A stretch of DNA of 64,000 nucleotides from Mycolicibacter icosiumassiliensis. Its GTDB lineage: Bacteria > Actinomycetota > Actinomycetes > Mycobacteriales > Mycobacteriaceae. A model generated the notes under the pieces. The model did not search any database. It was not told the DNA's origin and was given only the letters and a program-made list of their open reading frames with translations. Position 1 is the stretch's first letter; each line of letters begins with the position of its first letter. Shown one piece after another: positions 20,482-31,600 of this stretch. A program made the translations under genes and the position numbers. Location of the stretch: NCBI RefSeq assembly GCF_900078685.2, contig NZ_LT546166.1, forward strand, positions 3,034,943 through 3,098,942, in the 5' to 3' direction.

Positions 20482-20495
20482 TCACACCCGTGTGA
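20482..20495 (+). promoter_or_regulatory. Palindromic operator candidate before fadD15
   Basis: TCACACCCGTGTGA is a palindrome with two 6-bp arms around CC. It falls where the -35 element would be for the -10 box at 20506. A dimeric repressor is plausible; the protein is unknown. Confidence 0.45.
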
Positions 20496-20505
20496 GGGCG
20501 CCGAC

Positions 20506-20511
20506 TAGGCT
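20506..20511 (+). promoter_or_regulatory. -10 box of fadD15
   Basis: TAGGCT lies 40 bp before the fadD15 ATG, leaving a leader of roughly 32 nt that carries the AGAGAGG ribosome-binding site. Confidence 0.5.
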
Positions 20512-20550
20512 GGGCGGGATTACAGCAGGCTGGCAAGAGAGGTCATCGCA

Positions 20551-22353
20551 ATGCGTGAGTTCAGTGTTCCCGCGCCGTTCACCGTCGAGGAGCACGACAA
20601 CGTCGCCGCGGTCGTCTTCGAGCACGAGCGCAACAGTCCCGACTTCGTCATCTATCAGCGGTTGGTCGAGGGGGCCTGGACGGACGTCACCTGTGCGGAA
20701 GCCGCCGCCCAGATCCGTTCGGCCGCACTGGGGCTGATCGGCCAGGGTGTAGCGGCCGGTGACCGGGTGGTCATCTTCTCGGCGACCCGCTACGAGTGGG
20801 CCATCTTGGACTACGCGATCCTGTCCATCGGCGCGGTGACGGTACCGATCTACGAAACGTCGTCGGCCGAGCAGGTGCGGTGGGTCATGCAGGACTCCAA
20901 CGCGGTGGTGGCGTTCGCCGAAACCGACGCCCACGCCCAGATCGTCAACGAGCTCGCCGGCGACCTGCCCTCGCTGCGGCGGGTGCTGACCATCGACGGC
21001 TCGGACACCCCGGCCCTTGATGAGCTCGCCCAGGCCGGCGCCGGCCAGGACCCGGCGCAGCTCACCGCGCGCCTCGGCGCGCTGCGGGCCACCGACCCGG
21101 CGACGCTGATCTACACCTCGGGCACCACCGGCCGCCCCAAGGGCTGCGAGCTCACTCACTCCAACCTCATCCACGAGGTGCGTGGCACCCAGGCCGCGCT
21201 GCCGACCCTGCTGGTTGCCGGCCAGCGGCTGCTGGTCTTTCTCCCGCTGGCCCACGTGTTGGCCCGCGCCCTGAGCATCGCGGGCTTCGCCAACAAGGTC
21301 ACGGTCGGATTCACCAGCGACATCAAGAACCTGGTGCCGATGCTCGCGGTCTTCAAGCCGACCGTGGTGGTGTCGGTGCCGCGGGTGTTCGAGAAGGTGT
21401 ACAACACCGCCGCCCAGAACGCCGCCAACGACGGCAAGGGCCGCATCTTCGAGATGGCGGCCCAGACCGCGGTGGACTGGAGCGAGGCCATCGATCGCGG
21501 CGGCCCCGGCCTGTTGCTGCGCGCCAAGCACGCCCTGTTCGACAAGCTGGTCTACCACAAGCTGCGCACCGCGCTGGGCGGCAACTGCCGCGCCTCGGTC
21601 TCCGGCGGGGCGCCGCTGGGCGAACGGCTGGGCCACTTCTACCGTGGCGTCGGCCTGTCTATCTACGAGGGCTACGGGCTGACCGAGACCACCGCCGCCA
21701 TCACCGTCAACCCGGTCGGCGGCATGAAGGTCGGGACCGTCGGAAAGCTGGTGCCCGGCAACAGCATGCGGATCGCCGAGGACGGCGAGCTGCTGGTCCG
21801 CGGCGGCGTGGTGTTCACCGGCTACTGGCAGAACGAGCAGGCCACCGCCGACGCGTTCACCGACGGTTGGTTCCGAACCGGTGACCTGGCCGCCATCGAC
21901 GCCGAGGGCTACCTCAAGATCACCGGCCGCAAGAAGGAGATCATCGTCACCGCCGGCGGCAAGAACGTCGCCCCCGCGGTGCTTGAGGACCAGCTGCGGT
22001 CGCACCCGCTGATCAGCCAGGCGATGGTCGTCGGAGACGCCAAGCCGTTCATCGGCGCGCTGATCACCATCGACCCCGAGGCCATCGAGGGCTGGAAGCA
22101 GCGCAACGGCAAGTCCAGCACTGCAACCCCGGCAGACCTGGCGACCGACCCGGATCTGCTCGCCGAGGTGGACGCGGCGGTCAAGCAGGCCAATCTGGCT
22201 GTCTCGCATGCCGAGTCGATCCGCAAATTCCAGATCCTGCCGGTCGACTTCACCGAGGCCACCGGCGAGCTGACCCCCACGTTGAAGGTCAAGCGCAACG
22301 TGGTCGCGGAGAAGTTTGCCGACGCGATCGAGGCGATCTACGCCAAGGGTTAA
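20551..22353 (+). CDS. fadD15: Long-chain fatty-acyl-CoA synthetase FadD15
   Basis: This ANL-superfamily ligase activates long-chain fatty acids to acyl-AMP and then acyl-CoA. The 600 residues include the P-loop [16 protein letters not shown], the adenine motif [24 protein letters not shown] and the hinge [17 protein letters not shown]. It lacks the insertion of FAAL enzymes, so it is the CoA-forming type, unlike the ligase at 42565. ATG 20551 has AGAGAGG 8 nt upstream. It sits next to pimB, as in M. tuberculosis, but is not part of the polyketide island. Confidence 0.95.
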   Translation: MREFSVPAPFTVEEHDNVAAVVFEHERNSPDFVIYQRLVEGAWTDVTCAEAAAQIRSAALGLIGQGVAAGDRVVIFSATRYEWAILDYAILSIGAVTVPIYETSSAEQVRWVMQDSNAVVAFAETDAHAQIVNELAGDLPSLRRVLTIDGSDTPALDELAQAGAGQDPAQLTARLGALRATDPATLIYTSGTTGRPKGCELTHSNLIHEVRGTQAALPTLLVAGQRLLVFLPLAHVLARALSIAGFANKVTVGFTSDIKNLVPMLAVFKPTVVVSVPRVFEKVYNTAAQNAANDGKGRIFEMAAQTAVDWSEAIDRGGPGLLLRAKHALFDKLVYHKLRTALGGNCRASVSGGAPLGERLGHFYRGVGLSIYEGYGLTETTAAITVNPVGGMKVGTVGKLVPGNSMRIAEDGELLVRGGVVFTGYWQNEQATADAFTDGWFRTGDLAAIDAEGYLKITGRKKEIIVTAGGKNVAPAVLEDQLRSHPLISQAMVVGDAKPFIGALITIDPEAIEGWKQRNGKSSTATPADLATDPDLLAEVDAAVKQANLAVSHAESIRKFQILPVDFTEATGELTPTLKVKRNVVAEKFADAIEAIYAKG

Positions 22354-22385
22354 GCCGGCGGGGACCGACGCATGAGCAGGGCACC

Positions 22386-23528
22386 TCAGGCTTTCAGTAG
22401 GTCGGCCATCCGTCCGGCCAGCGTGTCCCAGCACCAGTGCCCCATCGCCCATTCGCGCCCGGCCGCGCCCATCGCGGCGGCCCGGTCGGGGTCGGCGAGC
22501 AATCCTGCGACGGCGTCGCCGATCTGCTCGACGGCCCGGCCCTCGACCACCAGCCCGGTCCGGTTGTGCAGGACGGTTTCGGGTGCGCCGCCCGAGTCGC
22601 CCGCGACCACCGGGACTCCGGCCGCCGACGCCTCCAGGAACACGATGCCCAGCCCCTCCACGTCCAGCCCGGCGCCCCGGGTGCGGCACGGCATCGCGAA
22701 CACGTCGCCAAGTGAGTAGTAGGCCGGCAGCTCGGCGGCTGGCACGCCGCCGGTGAAGGTCACCGCATCGGCAACCCCGCACTCGTCGGCCAGCTTGTGC
22801 AGCGTCTCGGCGTAGGGGCCGCCGCCGACGATCACCAGTGCGGTCCCGGGCACGCGTTGCCGGATCGCCGGCAGCGCCCGGATCAACATGTCCTGGCCCT
22901 TGCGCGGCACCAAGCGCGATACGCACACCACGGTGGGGCGCTCCCCCAGCCCGTGCCGGGCCCGGAGTTCGGCGCGGGCACCGGGGTCGGGACGGAACCG
23001 GTCGGTGTCCACTCCCGGCGGCAGGTGCTCCAGCGCGGCATCGGGGCCGAATGCCGAGGCGAACCGGCCGCGGGTGTAGTGGCTGACGAAGGTGACGGTG
23101 TCGCAGCAGTCGCCGATGCGGCGCAGCACCGAGCGTGCCCCCGGCAGCATCGACCAGCCCACCTCGTGGCCGTGCGTGCTGGCCAGCACCCGGGTGGCAC
23201 CGGCCGAGCGCGCCCGCTGCGCCAGCAACGCCAGCGGGGCCGCCGCACCGAACCACACGGTCTCGGCGCCCACCTCGGCGATCAGCCGGCGCATCCGGGA
23301 GTCGACGGTCGGACCCGGCAACATCAGCGTCCCGGGATGGCGCACCACCCGGTAGCCGGCCGATTTCGCGGCGTCGTCGAAGGCCTCGGCGCCCTTCCAC
23401 CGCGGCGCGTACACCGTCACGTCGTGGCGCCCGCTCCCGGCGATCCGACGCACCAGCTCCTCCAGGTAGCACTGGATGCCGCCGGGACGCGGCGGAAAAT
23501 CATTGGTTACCAGCAGGACCCGGCTCAC
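22386..23528 (-). CDS. pimB: GDP-mannose-dependent mannosyltransferase PimB'
   Basis: PimB' adds the second mannose to phosphatidylinositol monomannoside at the inner face of the membrane, giving PIM2, the anchor of LM and LAM. This GT-B, GT4-family protein has 380 residues: TNDFPPRPGGIQCYLEEL at the N-terminus (glycine loop), STHGHEVGWSM, SRLVPRKGQD (donor site) and EGLGIVFLEASAAGVPVV (EX7E motif). The frame is open 150 bp further upstream, but GTG at 23528 matches the M. tuberculosis start and has TAGCAT 7 nt before it. It borders the accessory island on its other side. Confidence 0.95.
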   Translation of the reverse strand: MSRVLLVTNDFPPRPGGIQCYLEELVRRIAGSGRHDVTVYAPRWKGAEAFDDAAKSAGYRVVRHPGTLMLPGPTVDSRMRRLIAEVGAETVWFGAAAPLALLAQRARSAGATRVLASTHGHEVGWSMLPGARSVLRRIGDCCDTVTFVSHYTRGRFASAFGPDAALEHLPPGVDTDRFRPDPGARAELRARHGLGERPTVVCVSRLVPRKGQDMLIRALPAIRQRVPGTALVIVGGGPYAETLHKLADECGVADAVTFTGGVPAAELPAYYSLGDVFAMPCRTRGAGLDVEGLGIVFLEASAAGVPVVAGDSGGAPETVLHNRTGLVVEGRAVEQIGDAVAGLLADPDRAAAMGAAGREWAMGHWCWDTLAGRMADLLKA

Positions 23529-23535
23529 CCGTGGG

Positions 23536-23541
23536 ATGCTA
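23536..23541 (-). promoter_or_regulatory. -10 box of leaderless pimB
   Basis: TAGCAT on the minus strand lies 7 nt before GTG 23528, and no ribosome-binding site is present. It also supports the choice of this start over upstream ones. Confidence 0.65.
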
Positions 23542-23653
23542 GCGCGGTGACGATGCGGGCCGCCCGCGGCCCGAGGCGAAATCGCGCCATCGAAGCTCAC
23601 GGCCGGCGCCGACCGGCACCGAATTCTGCGCCAGCAACAAAAGGGGGACGGCC

Positions 23654-24961
23654 ATGGGCAGCCGCGTGGTCGATGCTCGAACAACCGCGCGATCGCGGGT
23701 GGTGGCCTGGGCGCTGTGGGACTGCGGCGCGACGGGCGTCAACGCCGTGGTCGGCACGTTCGTGTTCTCGGTCTATCTCACCGCGCAGGTCGGTGCGGGC
23801 CTGCCCGGTACCACGACACCGGCGAGCTGGCTGGGCAAGGCGCTGACGTTCGCCGGGCTGTCCGTCGCGCTACTGGCACCGGCGATCGGGGTCTGGGTCG
23901 ACGCACCACATCGCCGACGTGCCGTCCTGTCGACCTTCACCGGCCTGGTTGTCGTCATGACGGCCGCGATGAGCCTCATCGATGACGATTACCGGTACCT
24001 GGCGCCCGGGCTGATCCTGCTGGCGTGCACCGCGGCGTGCAGCGACCTCGCGACGGTGCCCTACAACGCCGTGCTGGGCCAGCTCTCCACACCGGCGAAC
24101 ACCGGCCGGATCTCGGGAATCGGCTCGGCTTCAGGTTTTTTCGGCAGTGTGCTGTTGCTCCTGGTCCTCTATGTCGGGTTCATCGCCGGTGACGGCGAAA
24201 CCAGGGGCCTCTTCGGTCTCGCGGTGGCCCACGGCCAGTACATCCGAGTGGCGATGCTGGTGGCTGCGGCGTGGCTGGTGGTGTTCGCCTGCCCGCTCTT
24301 GTTCCTGTTGCCCACTGCGCCGCCCACCGGCCCGCTGCCGGTGGTCCGGCTCGCCGGGACCTACCGCACGCTGTGGCAGGAAGTGAAGAGCGAGTGGCGG
24401 CGCGATCACAACGTCGTCTACTACCTGCTGGCCAGTGCGGTCTTTCGCGATGGACTCACCGGTATCTTCGCGTTCGGCGCCGTGCTCGGTGTCAGCGTGT
24501 ACGGGATATCGCAAGCCGACGTGCTCATCTTTGGGGTGTGCGTCAGCATCGTCGCCGCCGTCGGGGCCGCGGGGGGCGGTCTACTCGCCGACCGCATCGG
24601 ACCCAAACCCGTCATCATCGGCTCACTCACCATTATGTTGGCGATCGGCTTGGCCCTGCTGGCCGCGTCAGGGCCGGTGGCTTTCTGGATCTGCGGGCTG
24701 CTGCTCTGCCTGTTCGTCGGACCGATCCTTGCCTCCGCGAGGGCGCTGATGCTGCGGATGTCCGCACCGGGCAAGGAAGGGGTGGCCTTCGGCCTGTACA
24801 CCACGGCCGGGCGCACCGCGTCATTTCTGGCGCCCTGGATGTTCTTCACCTTTGTCGATCTGTTCGGCACCGACCGGGCCGGTATGGGTGGATTGTGCGT
24901 GGTCCTGGCGGCAGGCCTGGTCGCAATGCTCGCAGTTAAGACACCCGGGAAAATGCCTTAG
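23654..24961 (+). CDS. UMF1-type major facilitator superfamily permease
   Basis: This is a 435-residue, 12-helix transporter. The start VVAWALWDCGATGVNAVVGTF and the segment LATVPYNAVLGQLSTPAN resemble UMF1/Atg22-type MFS proteins; a central cytoplasmic loop (about 230-255) is rich in Arg and Trp. ATG 23654 follows AGGGGGA by 5 nt. It has no counterpart at this place in M. tuberculosis. It is followed after 3 bp by the GAP-family gene, so both are one transcript converging on the PKS. The substrate is unknown; its position suggests a role in export or precursor supply for the polyketide glycolipid. Confidence 0.85.
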   Translation: MGSRVVDARTTARSRVVAWALWDCGATGVNAVVGTFVFSVYLTAQVGAGLPGTTTPASWLGKALTFAGLSVALLAPAIGVWVDAPHRRRAVLSTFTGLVVVMTAAMSLIDDDYRYLAPGLILLACTAACSDLATVPYNAVLGQLSTPANTGRISGIGSASGFFGSVLLLLVLYVGFIAGDGETRGLFGLAVAHGQYIRVAMLVAAAWLVVFACPLLFLLPTAPPTGPLPVVRLAGTYRTLWQEVKSEWRRDHNVVYYLLASAVFRDGLTGIFAFGAVLGVSVYGISQADVLIFGVCVSIVAAVGAAGGGLLADRIGPKPVIIGSLTIMLAIGLALLAASGPVAFWICGLLLCLFVGPILASARALMLRMSAPGKEGVAFGLYTTAGRTASFLAPWMFFTFVDLFGTDRAGMGGLCVVLAAGLVAMLAVKTPGKMP

Positions 24962-24964
24962 CCC

Positions 24965-25612
24965 ATGTGGATGACCGTCCTGGTGATGGCTTTTGCAGTC
25001 AGCCTCGAACCGTTCCGGATCGGCATGACGGTGCTGATGCTGAACAGGCCGCGTCCGGTGCTGCAACTCTCGGCGTTTCTGTGCGGCGGCTTCGCGATGG
25101 GGATGGCGGTGGGTCTGCTGGTGCTGTTCGTGCTGCGACGCCGATTGCTCGGTTCGACCTATGTCACGTTGCCGCACGCTCAAATTCTGATCGGCTCGCT
25201 GGCGCTGCTGGCCGCCGCCGCAGTGTTCACCAAGGACCGGTGGCTCAACCCGCGCCGGTCGACGCCGGCACTGCCCGCCCAACGTCTGTTGCAGGGCAGT
25301 TCGCTCTGGCTCGCAGCCGCCGCCGGCTTGGGGATCGCGTTGCCGTCGGTGGATTACCTGGCCGCTCTCACCGTCATCCTGGCCTCTGGTTCAGCGGCCA
25401 GCGCGCAGGTCGGGGCGTTGACGATGTTCCACGTCGTGGCATTCACACCCATCGAGATTCCGCTGTTGGCATATGCTTTCGCGCCCGAGGCCACTGGGGC
25501 CGCGATCACCGCGGTCAACGACTGGATTCGATCACGTCGCCGCGTCGAGGTCGCCACCGTGCTCGCCATCCTCGGCATTCTTCTGCTCGCCGCCGGCATC
25601 ATCAGTCGCTGA
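24965..25612 (+). CDS. GAP/Sap-family lipid-addressing membrane protein
   Basis: This 215-residue protein has about six membrane helices. The start, MTVLVMAFAVSLEPFRIGMTVLML followed by a Pro-rich turn (shown here in two parts: MTVLVMAFAVSLEPF and RIGMTVLML), and the half-protein repeat pattern match the GAP family (Gap for glycopeptidolipid, Sap for sulfolipid-1 in M. tuberculosis). These help move finished glycolipids to the surface together with MmpL proteins. That fits an accessory role for the adjacent PKS-PapA-MmpL product. It starts 3 bp after the MFS gene. Its last 81 bp overlap the 3' end of the convergent PKS gene. Confidence 0.82.
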   Translation: MWMTVLVMAFAVSLEPFRIGMTVLMLNRPRPVLQLSAFLCGGFAMGMAVGLLVLFVLRRRLLGSTYVTLPHAQILIGSLALLAAAAVFTKDRWLNPRRSTPALPAQRLLQGSSLWLAAAAGLGIALPSVDYLAALTVILASGSAASAQVGALTMFHVVAFTPIEIPLLAYAFAPEATGAAITAVNDWIRSRRRVEVATVLAILGILLLAAGIISR

Positions 25613-28600
25613 CGGTGCCTGGGCCGCGCCTGCCGGCGATTCCGATTCCGGCAACTGCGCGGCCAGGTACTCACCGAGCCCCCCGATCGTCGGATAGTCG
25701 AATACCGCCGTCGCGTTGATGGTGAACGCGCCACCGAATTGACTGTGCAGCCGGTTGCGCAGTTCGACGGCCATCAGCGAGTCCGTGCCCAGGTCCAGGA
25801 ACCGACTGGTCGCCGCCGGCGGCTGCGCGAGGCGCAGGAACCCCTGAACCTCACGCTGCAGGAATTCGGTGATGAAATCGGCCCGCTGCGCCACGGGTAT
25901 CTCCTGCAATTGCCGGAGCAGCTCGGCGTCACCGGCGCTCTCCCCCGCGCCGCTCGGCAGCACCAGATCCAGAATCGGTGGGCGGGAACTGCCCAACACC
26001 TTCGCCGCACGTTGCCAGTTGGCCTTGAGGACCGTCGCCTGAGCGCATCCGCTGGCGACGACGGCGACGAGCGCACCAAGAGCGGCCGAGGGTTCCAACG
26101 GAACCAGCCCTTGCGCACCGATATTGGCACGGGCGGCCTCCGACGAGGCCATCCCGCCCTGTGCCCAGGGACCGAAGTTGACCCCGGTCGCCGGCAGACC
26201 CCGCGCCTGGCGCTGCGCCATCAACCCGTCCAGGAATGCATTGGCGGTGGAATAGTTGGCCTGCCCCGGCGATCCGAGCAGGCTCGACACCGACGAGGAC
26301 ACGATGAAGAAGTCCAAAGCGTCGTCTCTGGTCAAACGATCCAGGTGCAAGGCACCGAAGGCCTTGGGCGCCAATGCTGTCCGGAATCGCTCCCAACTCT
26401 GCTGAGTAAGCAGGGCATCGTCGAGAACACCCGCCAGGTGCGCGACGCCGGCCAGCGGAGGCAACGCCGTGCGGATTCGGTCCAGCAGCCGTGCCACCTC
26501 GGATTCGTCGGCGACGTCCGCGGCGACGGTGTGAATACGGCACTTGTAGCGGTCGGTGATCTCCTCGATCACCCGTTGCGTGTCGGCATCGGCCGCACGC
26601 CGACTGCTCAGCACGATATCTCCGGCGCCGAGTTGGGCCAGATACGACGCCAAGTGCAGGCCGATCGCACCCAGCCCCCCGGTGATCAGATAGGTCCGGT
26701 CGCCGCGCGGTTGTAGCGGCTCGGGCATTTGCACCACGATCTTGCCGATGTGTCGCGCCTGCTGCATGCGGCGGAACGCCGTCTTGGCCTCGGTCAGCGG
26801 GTAGATCTCGGCGGGCAGCGGTGTCCATTCGCCTCGGCCCAGCCCGGCCGACACCTCGCCGAGCAGGCCACGAATACGCTCCGGGTCGCCCAGGGTGACC
26901 GTATCGAGCGCCACGATCTCGTAGGCGATATCGGGACGGGCCTCGGCCATCTGCTCGGCGGTCCAGATATCCCGCTTGGCGATCTCGGCGAAACGGCCGC
27001 CCCGGGCGGTGGCCCGCACGGTCGCTTCGATGAATCCTTCGTTGGTCAGGCTATTGAGCACCACATCGACGCCGGCACCGTCGGTGTCGGCGAGGATTTG
27101 GTCAGCGAAATCCGTACTGCGCGAATCGTAGACATACTTCACACCGAGTTTGCGCAGTGCCGCCCGCTTGTAGGCGCTCGCGGTGGCGAAGACTTCCGCG
27201 CCCTGTTGCCGCGCCAGCTGTATGGCGGCCAGTCCGACACCACCGCTGGCGGCGTGAATGAGCACCCGATCACCCGGCTGCAGCTGAGCCCAGTCAAATG
27301 CGAGCCGGGCGGTAAGTGCCGCGGCGGGAATCGTCGCCGCCTCCACCGCACTCACCCGAGCGGGGATCGGCGCCAACAACTGGGCCGGCACATTGAACCG
27401 GCTGGCGAATGCGCCCTGCATAAAGCCGTAGACCCGCTGGCCAACATCGACCCCGGTCACACCATCGCCCAGCGCGGTGACGACACCGGCGAAGTCCCCG
27501 CCGATCGGTCCCGGATCGCCCGGATATAGGCCCAACACGTTGAGCACATCCCGGAAGTTCAACCCGGCGGCCTCCACCCGGACCTGTACATAGCCGGCGT
27601 CGGGCGGCGGTACCTCGGCCTCGGTCAGTCGCAGGTTGTCGATTGCGCCGCGTTCGGTCGGCGCCAGCGCGTAATCGGTGCCTCGCGGTACCGCAAGATG
27701 TCCGCTGCGCGACCACTGCAGCAACCGAGGGGCCAAGTACTTTCCTTGCCGCAGCGCTATTTCCGATTCAGCCGTCGGTGCCGCGAGCAGTCCCGCCAGC
27801 GCCGCCACGGCCTGTGCGGATCCGTCGTGGTCGACCAGCTTGCAGTGCAGGGCAGGTTCCTCGTTGACGATGGTGCGCCCGAGGCCCCACAGCGCAGCCT
27901 GCACCGGGTCGACCGGCTCGCCGGATTCGGTCGCCACCGCTCGCTCAGTGACGATCCACAGTCCGCCGGGAAGCTTGATCGCGCCCTCCCCCTGCAGGGC
28001 GTGTACGGCGCCGAGCAGGTCGCCGATCTCGCTCTGCAGCCGAGCGGCGGACTGGGCGCCGGGCTCATCGGCCGCCGGCCCGGCAGCACGCCAGACGATG
28101 CCCGCGAACGGCATCCCGCGTTGGTGGGCTTGTATCACGTGGTGCCCCAACGGCTCCGGGTCGATCTGCCGATCACAGGGCACGCAGCCCGGCAGTTGCG
28201 CCGCCAGCTCGTCGAATCCGGCGATCAGCCAGGTTCCGCCGACTTCTGCGGCCTCGTCCGCCGATGGCGGTGCCGGCACCTCGTGCCAGCCGAGGCTGTA
28301 GAGCTGGCGGGTGGCGTCGCCACCGAGCCCACGCAGCAACGCCTCACGGGGCGCACGTTTGACCGTGAACTCTCGGATCCCGCCCAGACGGCGGTTGTCT
28401 CGATCCACGAAGTCCAGGTCGAAGACCTGAGTTTCACTGTCCAGGGCGCTGACGTGCCAGCGCGCGCGGCAATAGAACCGCCGCGGCATCTTCTCCTCGA
28501 TCATTACCTGCCCGTATCGCAGCGGCAGGAAGAGGTCGTGCACGCCCTGTTCGGCTGCCAGCAGCGCCGGGAAGGCCGGAAAGGCCACGCCGGTGCACAG

Positions 28601-31600
28601 GTCGAGCAGCACCGGATGCATGGGCTCCGCGCCCAGGTGTTCGGCAAGTTCCTCGCCGACGGTGATATCGCCGATCGCCTCGCCTTCGCCGAGCCACAGC
28701 GACTTCAGGCAGCCGGACCAGTTCGGGCCCCAAGCCAGTTCCATGTCAGCGAAGGTCTCGAACAGTTCCTGGGGCCGCATGCGTTCCAGTCGTTCGATGG
28801 CCACGTCGACGGGGTCCGCCGGCTCAGCGTCCGGTTCGGCGGCGGCGATACCGGCGACCACCACGCCGTCGGCGTTCAGCGCCCACTCGGCGTCCCGCAC
28901 GCCGTAGGGACGGCTGTGCACCTGGAAGTTCCAGGACTCCCCTGCGTCAGGGCCGTCGTCCCGCGGATGCAGCGTCAGTTGAACTTCCCGAGAGCTTTTC
29001 TCCGGCAGGATGATCGGCTCGTAGAAGAACACTTCCTGCGCCCGCGCCGGCGGGCCGACCGCCGCCAACGCCATCGCGGCATACGTTGCGCCCGGAACGA
29101 CGACGGTGCCATAGATCACGTGATCGGCGAGCCAGGGCTGCGACTTGACCGACAGCCTGCTGGTGTAGACCGAGTCACCGGACGCAAGATCCTTGGCGCT
29201 GCCGAGGATTCCCGAAACCATGGGACCGTCCACGGTGACGCCGGACGACCTGGGCCAGAAGCGCCGGCGCTGGAACGGGTAGGTGGGCAGCTCAAGCCGG
29301 CGCTCCGGTCGATGGTGCAGCGCCTCGAACTTCGGCCGATGGCCGCTGACGTAGGCTGCGGCCAGCGCCTCCGCGATCTGCCGCTTATCACCCACCCCCT
29401 TGCGCAGCGACACGATCGCACGGGGCGTGGCGAGGTGCTCGGGCCAGACCTGCACCGCGTTGCCGGTCAGCACCGGTTGCGGTCCGATCTCCATCAACAC
29501 CGAACAGCCCAGTCCCGCCACGGTCCGCACGCTTTCGGCGAACTGCACAGGCTGACGGGAATGCCGACGCCAATACTGTGCATCCAGCGGTGTATCGGCC
29601 ATCAGCACGGCGCCGGTGCGGTTGCAGACCAACGGCAACGTGGGCACGGTGAACTGGAATTGCCTTGCATAGTCTTCGAATTCGCCCAGCACCGGCTCCA
29701 ACAACACCGAGTGGAACGCGTGACTGGTCTGCAGCCAGCTGCAGCGGACGCCGTCCTCACCGAATGCGGCGACGATCTGCTCCAAGTCTTCGCCGGGGCC
29801 CGAGAGCACGGTGTTGGGGCCGTTGTACGCCGCAACCGACACCCGCGGAAATTCCTTCGCGGCGTCTTCGACGCGCCGGGCTTCGGAGAACACCGCCACC
29901 ATCCGCCCGCCGTCGGGCAGGCTCCCGAACAGCCTGCCGCGCTCGGCCATCAGCCGCGCCCCGTCCTCGATGCGCAAGACTCCGGCCACGCAGGCCGCCG
30001 CGTATTGGCCGACGCTGTGCCCCAGCACGACATCGGGTTCCACGCCCCACGACTGCCACAGCCGGGCCAGACCCATCTCGACTGCGAACAGTGCGGGCTG
30101 GGCATAGGACGTGTGCTGCAAAAGCTCCGCGGTGTCCCGGTCGGTCGAGAACAGCACATCGAGCAGGGGGCGCGGCAGCATCGGATCGACCGCCTCGGCA
30201 CACTGTGTCACGGCGTCCGCGAAAACCGGCTCAGCGCCGAACAACTCGCGCGCCATTCCCGGATGCTGACTGCCCTGGCCGGTGAACAGCCATGCCGTCG
30301 TAGGACGGTCGGCGCACTGCCCGCGTACCACACCGGGACGCAACCGATTCTCGGCCAAGTCGGCCAGGCCGTCACCGGCACTGCGGGCTGAGTCCACGAC
30401 CAGCGCTGCCCGGTGCTCGAAATGCGAACGCCCCGTTCCGGCTGTGCGGCAGACATCGGCGATGTCGGTATCGGGGTGGGTGTCCAGCCAGGACCGATAG
30501 CGCTGCGCCAGCGTCGCCAGCGCCTCCGGTGAGCGTGCCGACAGCGGCAGCACATTCACCGGCTCTCCGGGGCCGTCCGGTGTTGGTACCACCGCGGCTG
30601 GGTCGCCGGAGTTCGCCGGCGGGGACGGTGCCTCTTCGATCAGCACGTGCGCGTTCGTGCCGGTGAATCCGAAGGAACTCACGCCCGCGCGTCGCGGTCT
30701 GCCGTTGGCCTGCCACGGCATCGGTGCGTCCACGACCCGAATCGGCAATGAATCCCAAGGGATATGCGGCGACGGATTGTCGAAGTGCAGGCTCTGCGGC
30801 AGCACTCCATGCTGCAACGACAGTACGACCTTGATCAGGCCCGCGGCCCCCGACGCCGACTCCAGGTGACCGATGTTGGTCTTCACCGAACCCATCAACA
30901 GCGGCCGATCCGCGTCACGGCCGGCGCCGTAAACGGCTCCGGCCGCCTGGACCTCGATCGGATCACCCAGCGGGGTGCCCGTGCCGTGTGCTTCGAGGTA
31001 GTCAACGTCGGCACCGATCAGGCCGGCGCGGGCCAGCGCCGTGCCGATCAGCCGCTGCTGCGCACCGCCGTTGGGAACCGTCAGACCGCTGGAAGCACCG
31101 TCCTGATTGGTCGCGCTGCTCGGGATGACCGCGGCAATCCGGTCACCGTCGCGCACCGCGTCACTCAACCGCTTGAGCACCAGAATGCCGCAGCCTTCGC
31201 TGCGCACATAGCCGTCCGCGGAGGCATCGAAGGTCTTGCATCGCCCGACCGGGGACAGCATCCGGGCACGTGACGCGGCGATCACAGTGACCGGGCTCAA
31301 CAGCACGTTCACGCCACCGGCCACCGCCAGATCGCAGTCGCCGGAACGCAACGCCAGGCAGGCCTGATGGACGGCCACTAACGACGAACTGCAGGCGGTG
31401 TCGACCGCCACGGCCGGGCCTTCCAGCCCGAGCGCGAAAGCGACCCGGCCCGAGATGGCGTTCAGCGCATTGCCGGTGATGAAGTAGGGCTCGATCTTGT
31501 CGACCGGCTCCGCGGACAACAGGTGCGCGTATTCATTGGCGGCCACCCCGACGAAGACACCGGTTCGGCTGCCGCGCAACGTCGCCGGTGCGTACCCCGC

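Noticed and set aside
20482..23472. 996-residue minus-strand open frame across fadD15 and pimB
   Set aside because: It is antisense to fadD15 and out of frame with pimB, is Arg/Gly/Ala-rich without any recognisable domain, and follows from the high GC content.
27698..30391. 897-residue plus-strand open frame opposite the PKS
   Set aside because: It is the complement of well-matched AT-DH-ER coding sequence; composition is His/Arg/Gln-rich and no motif is seen.
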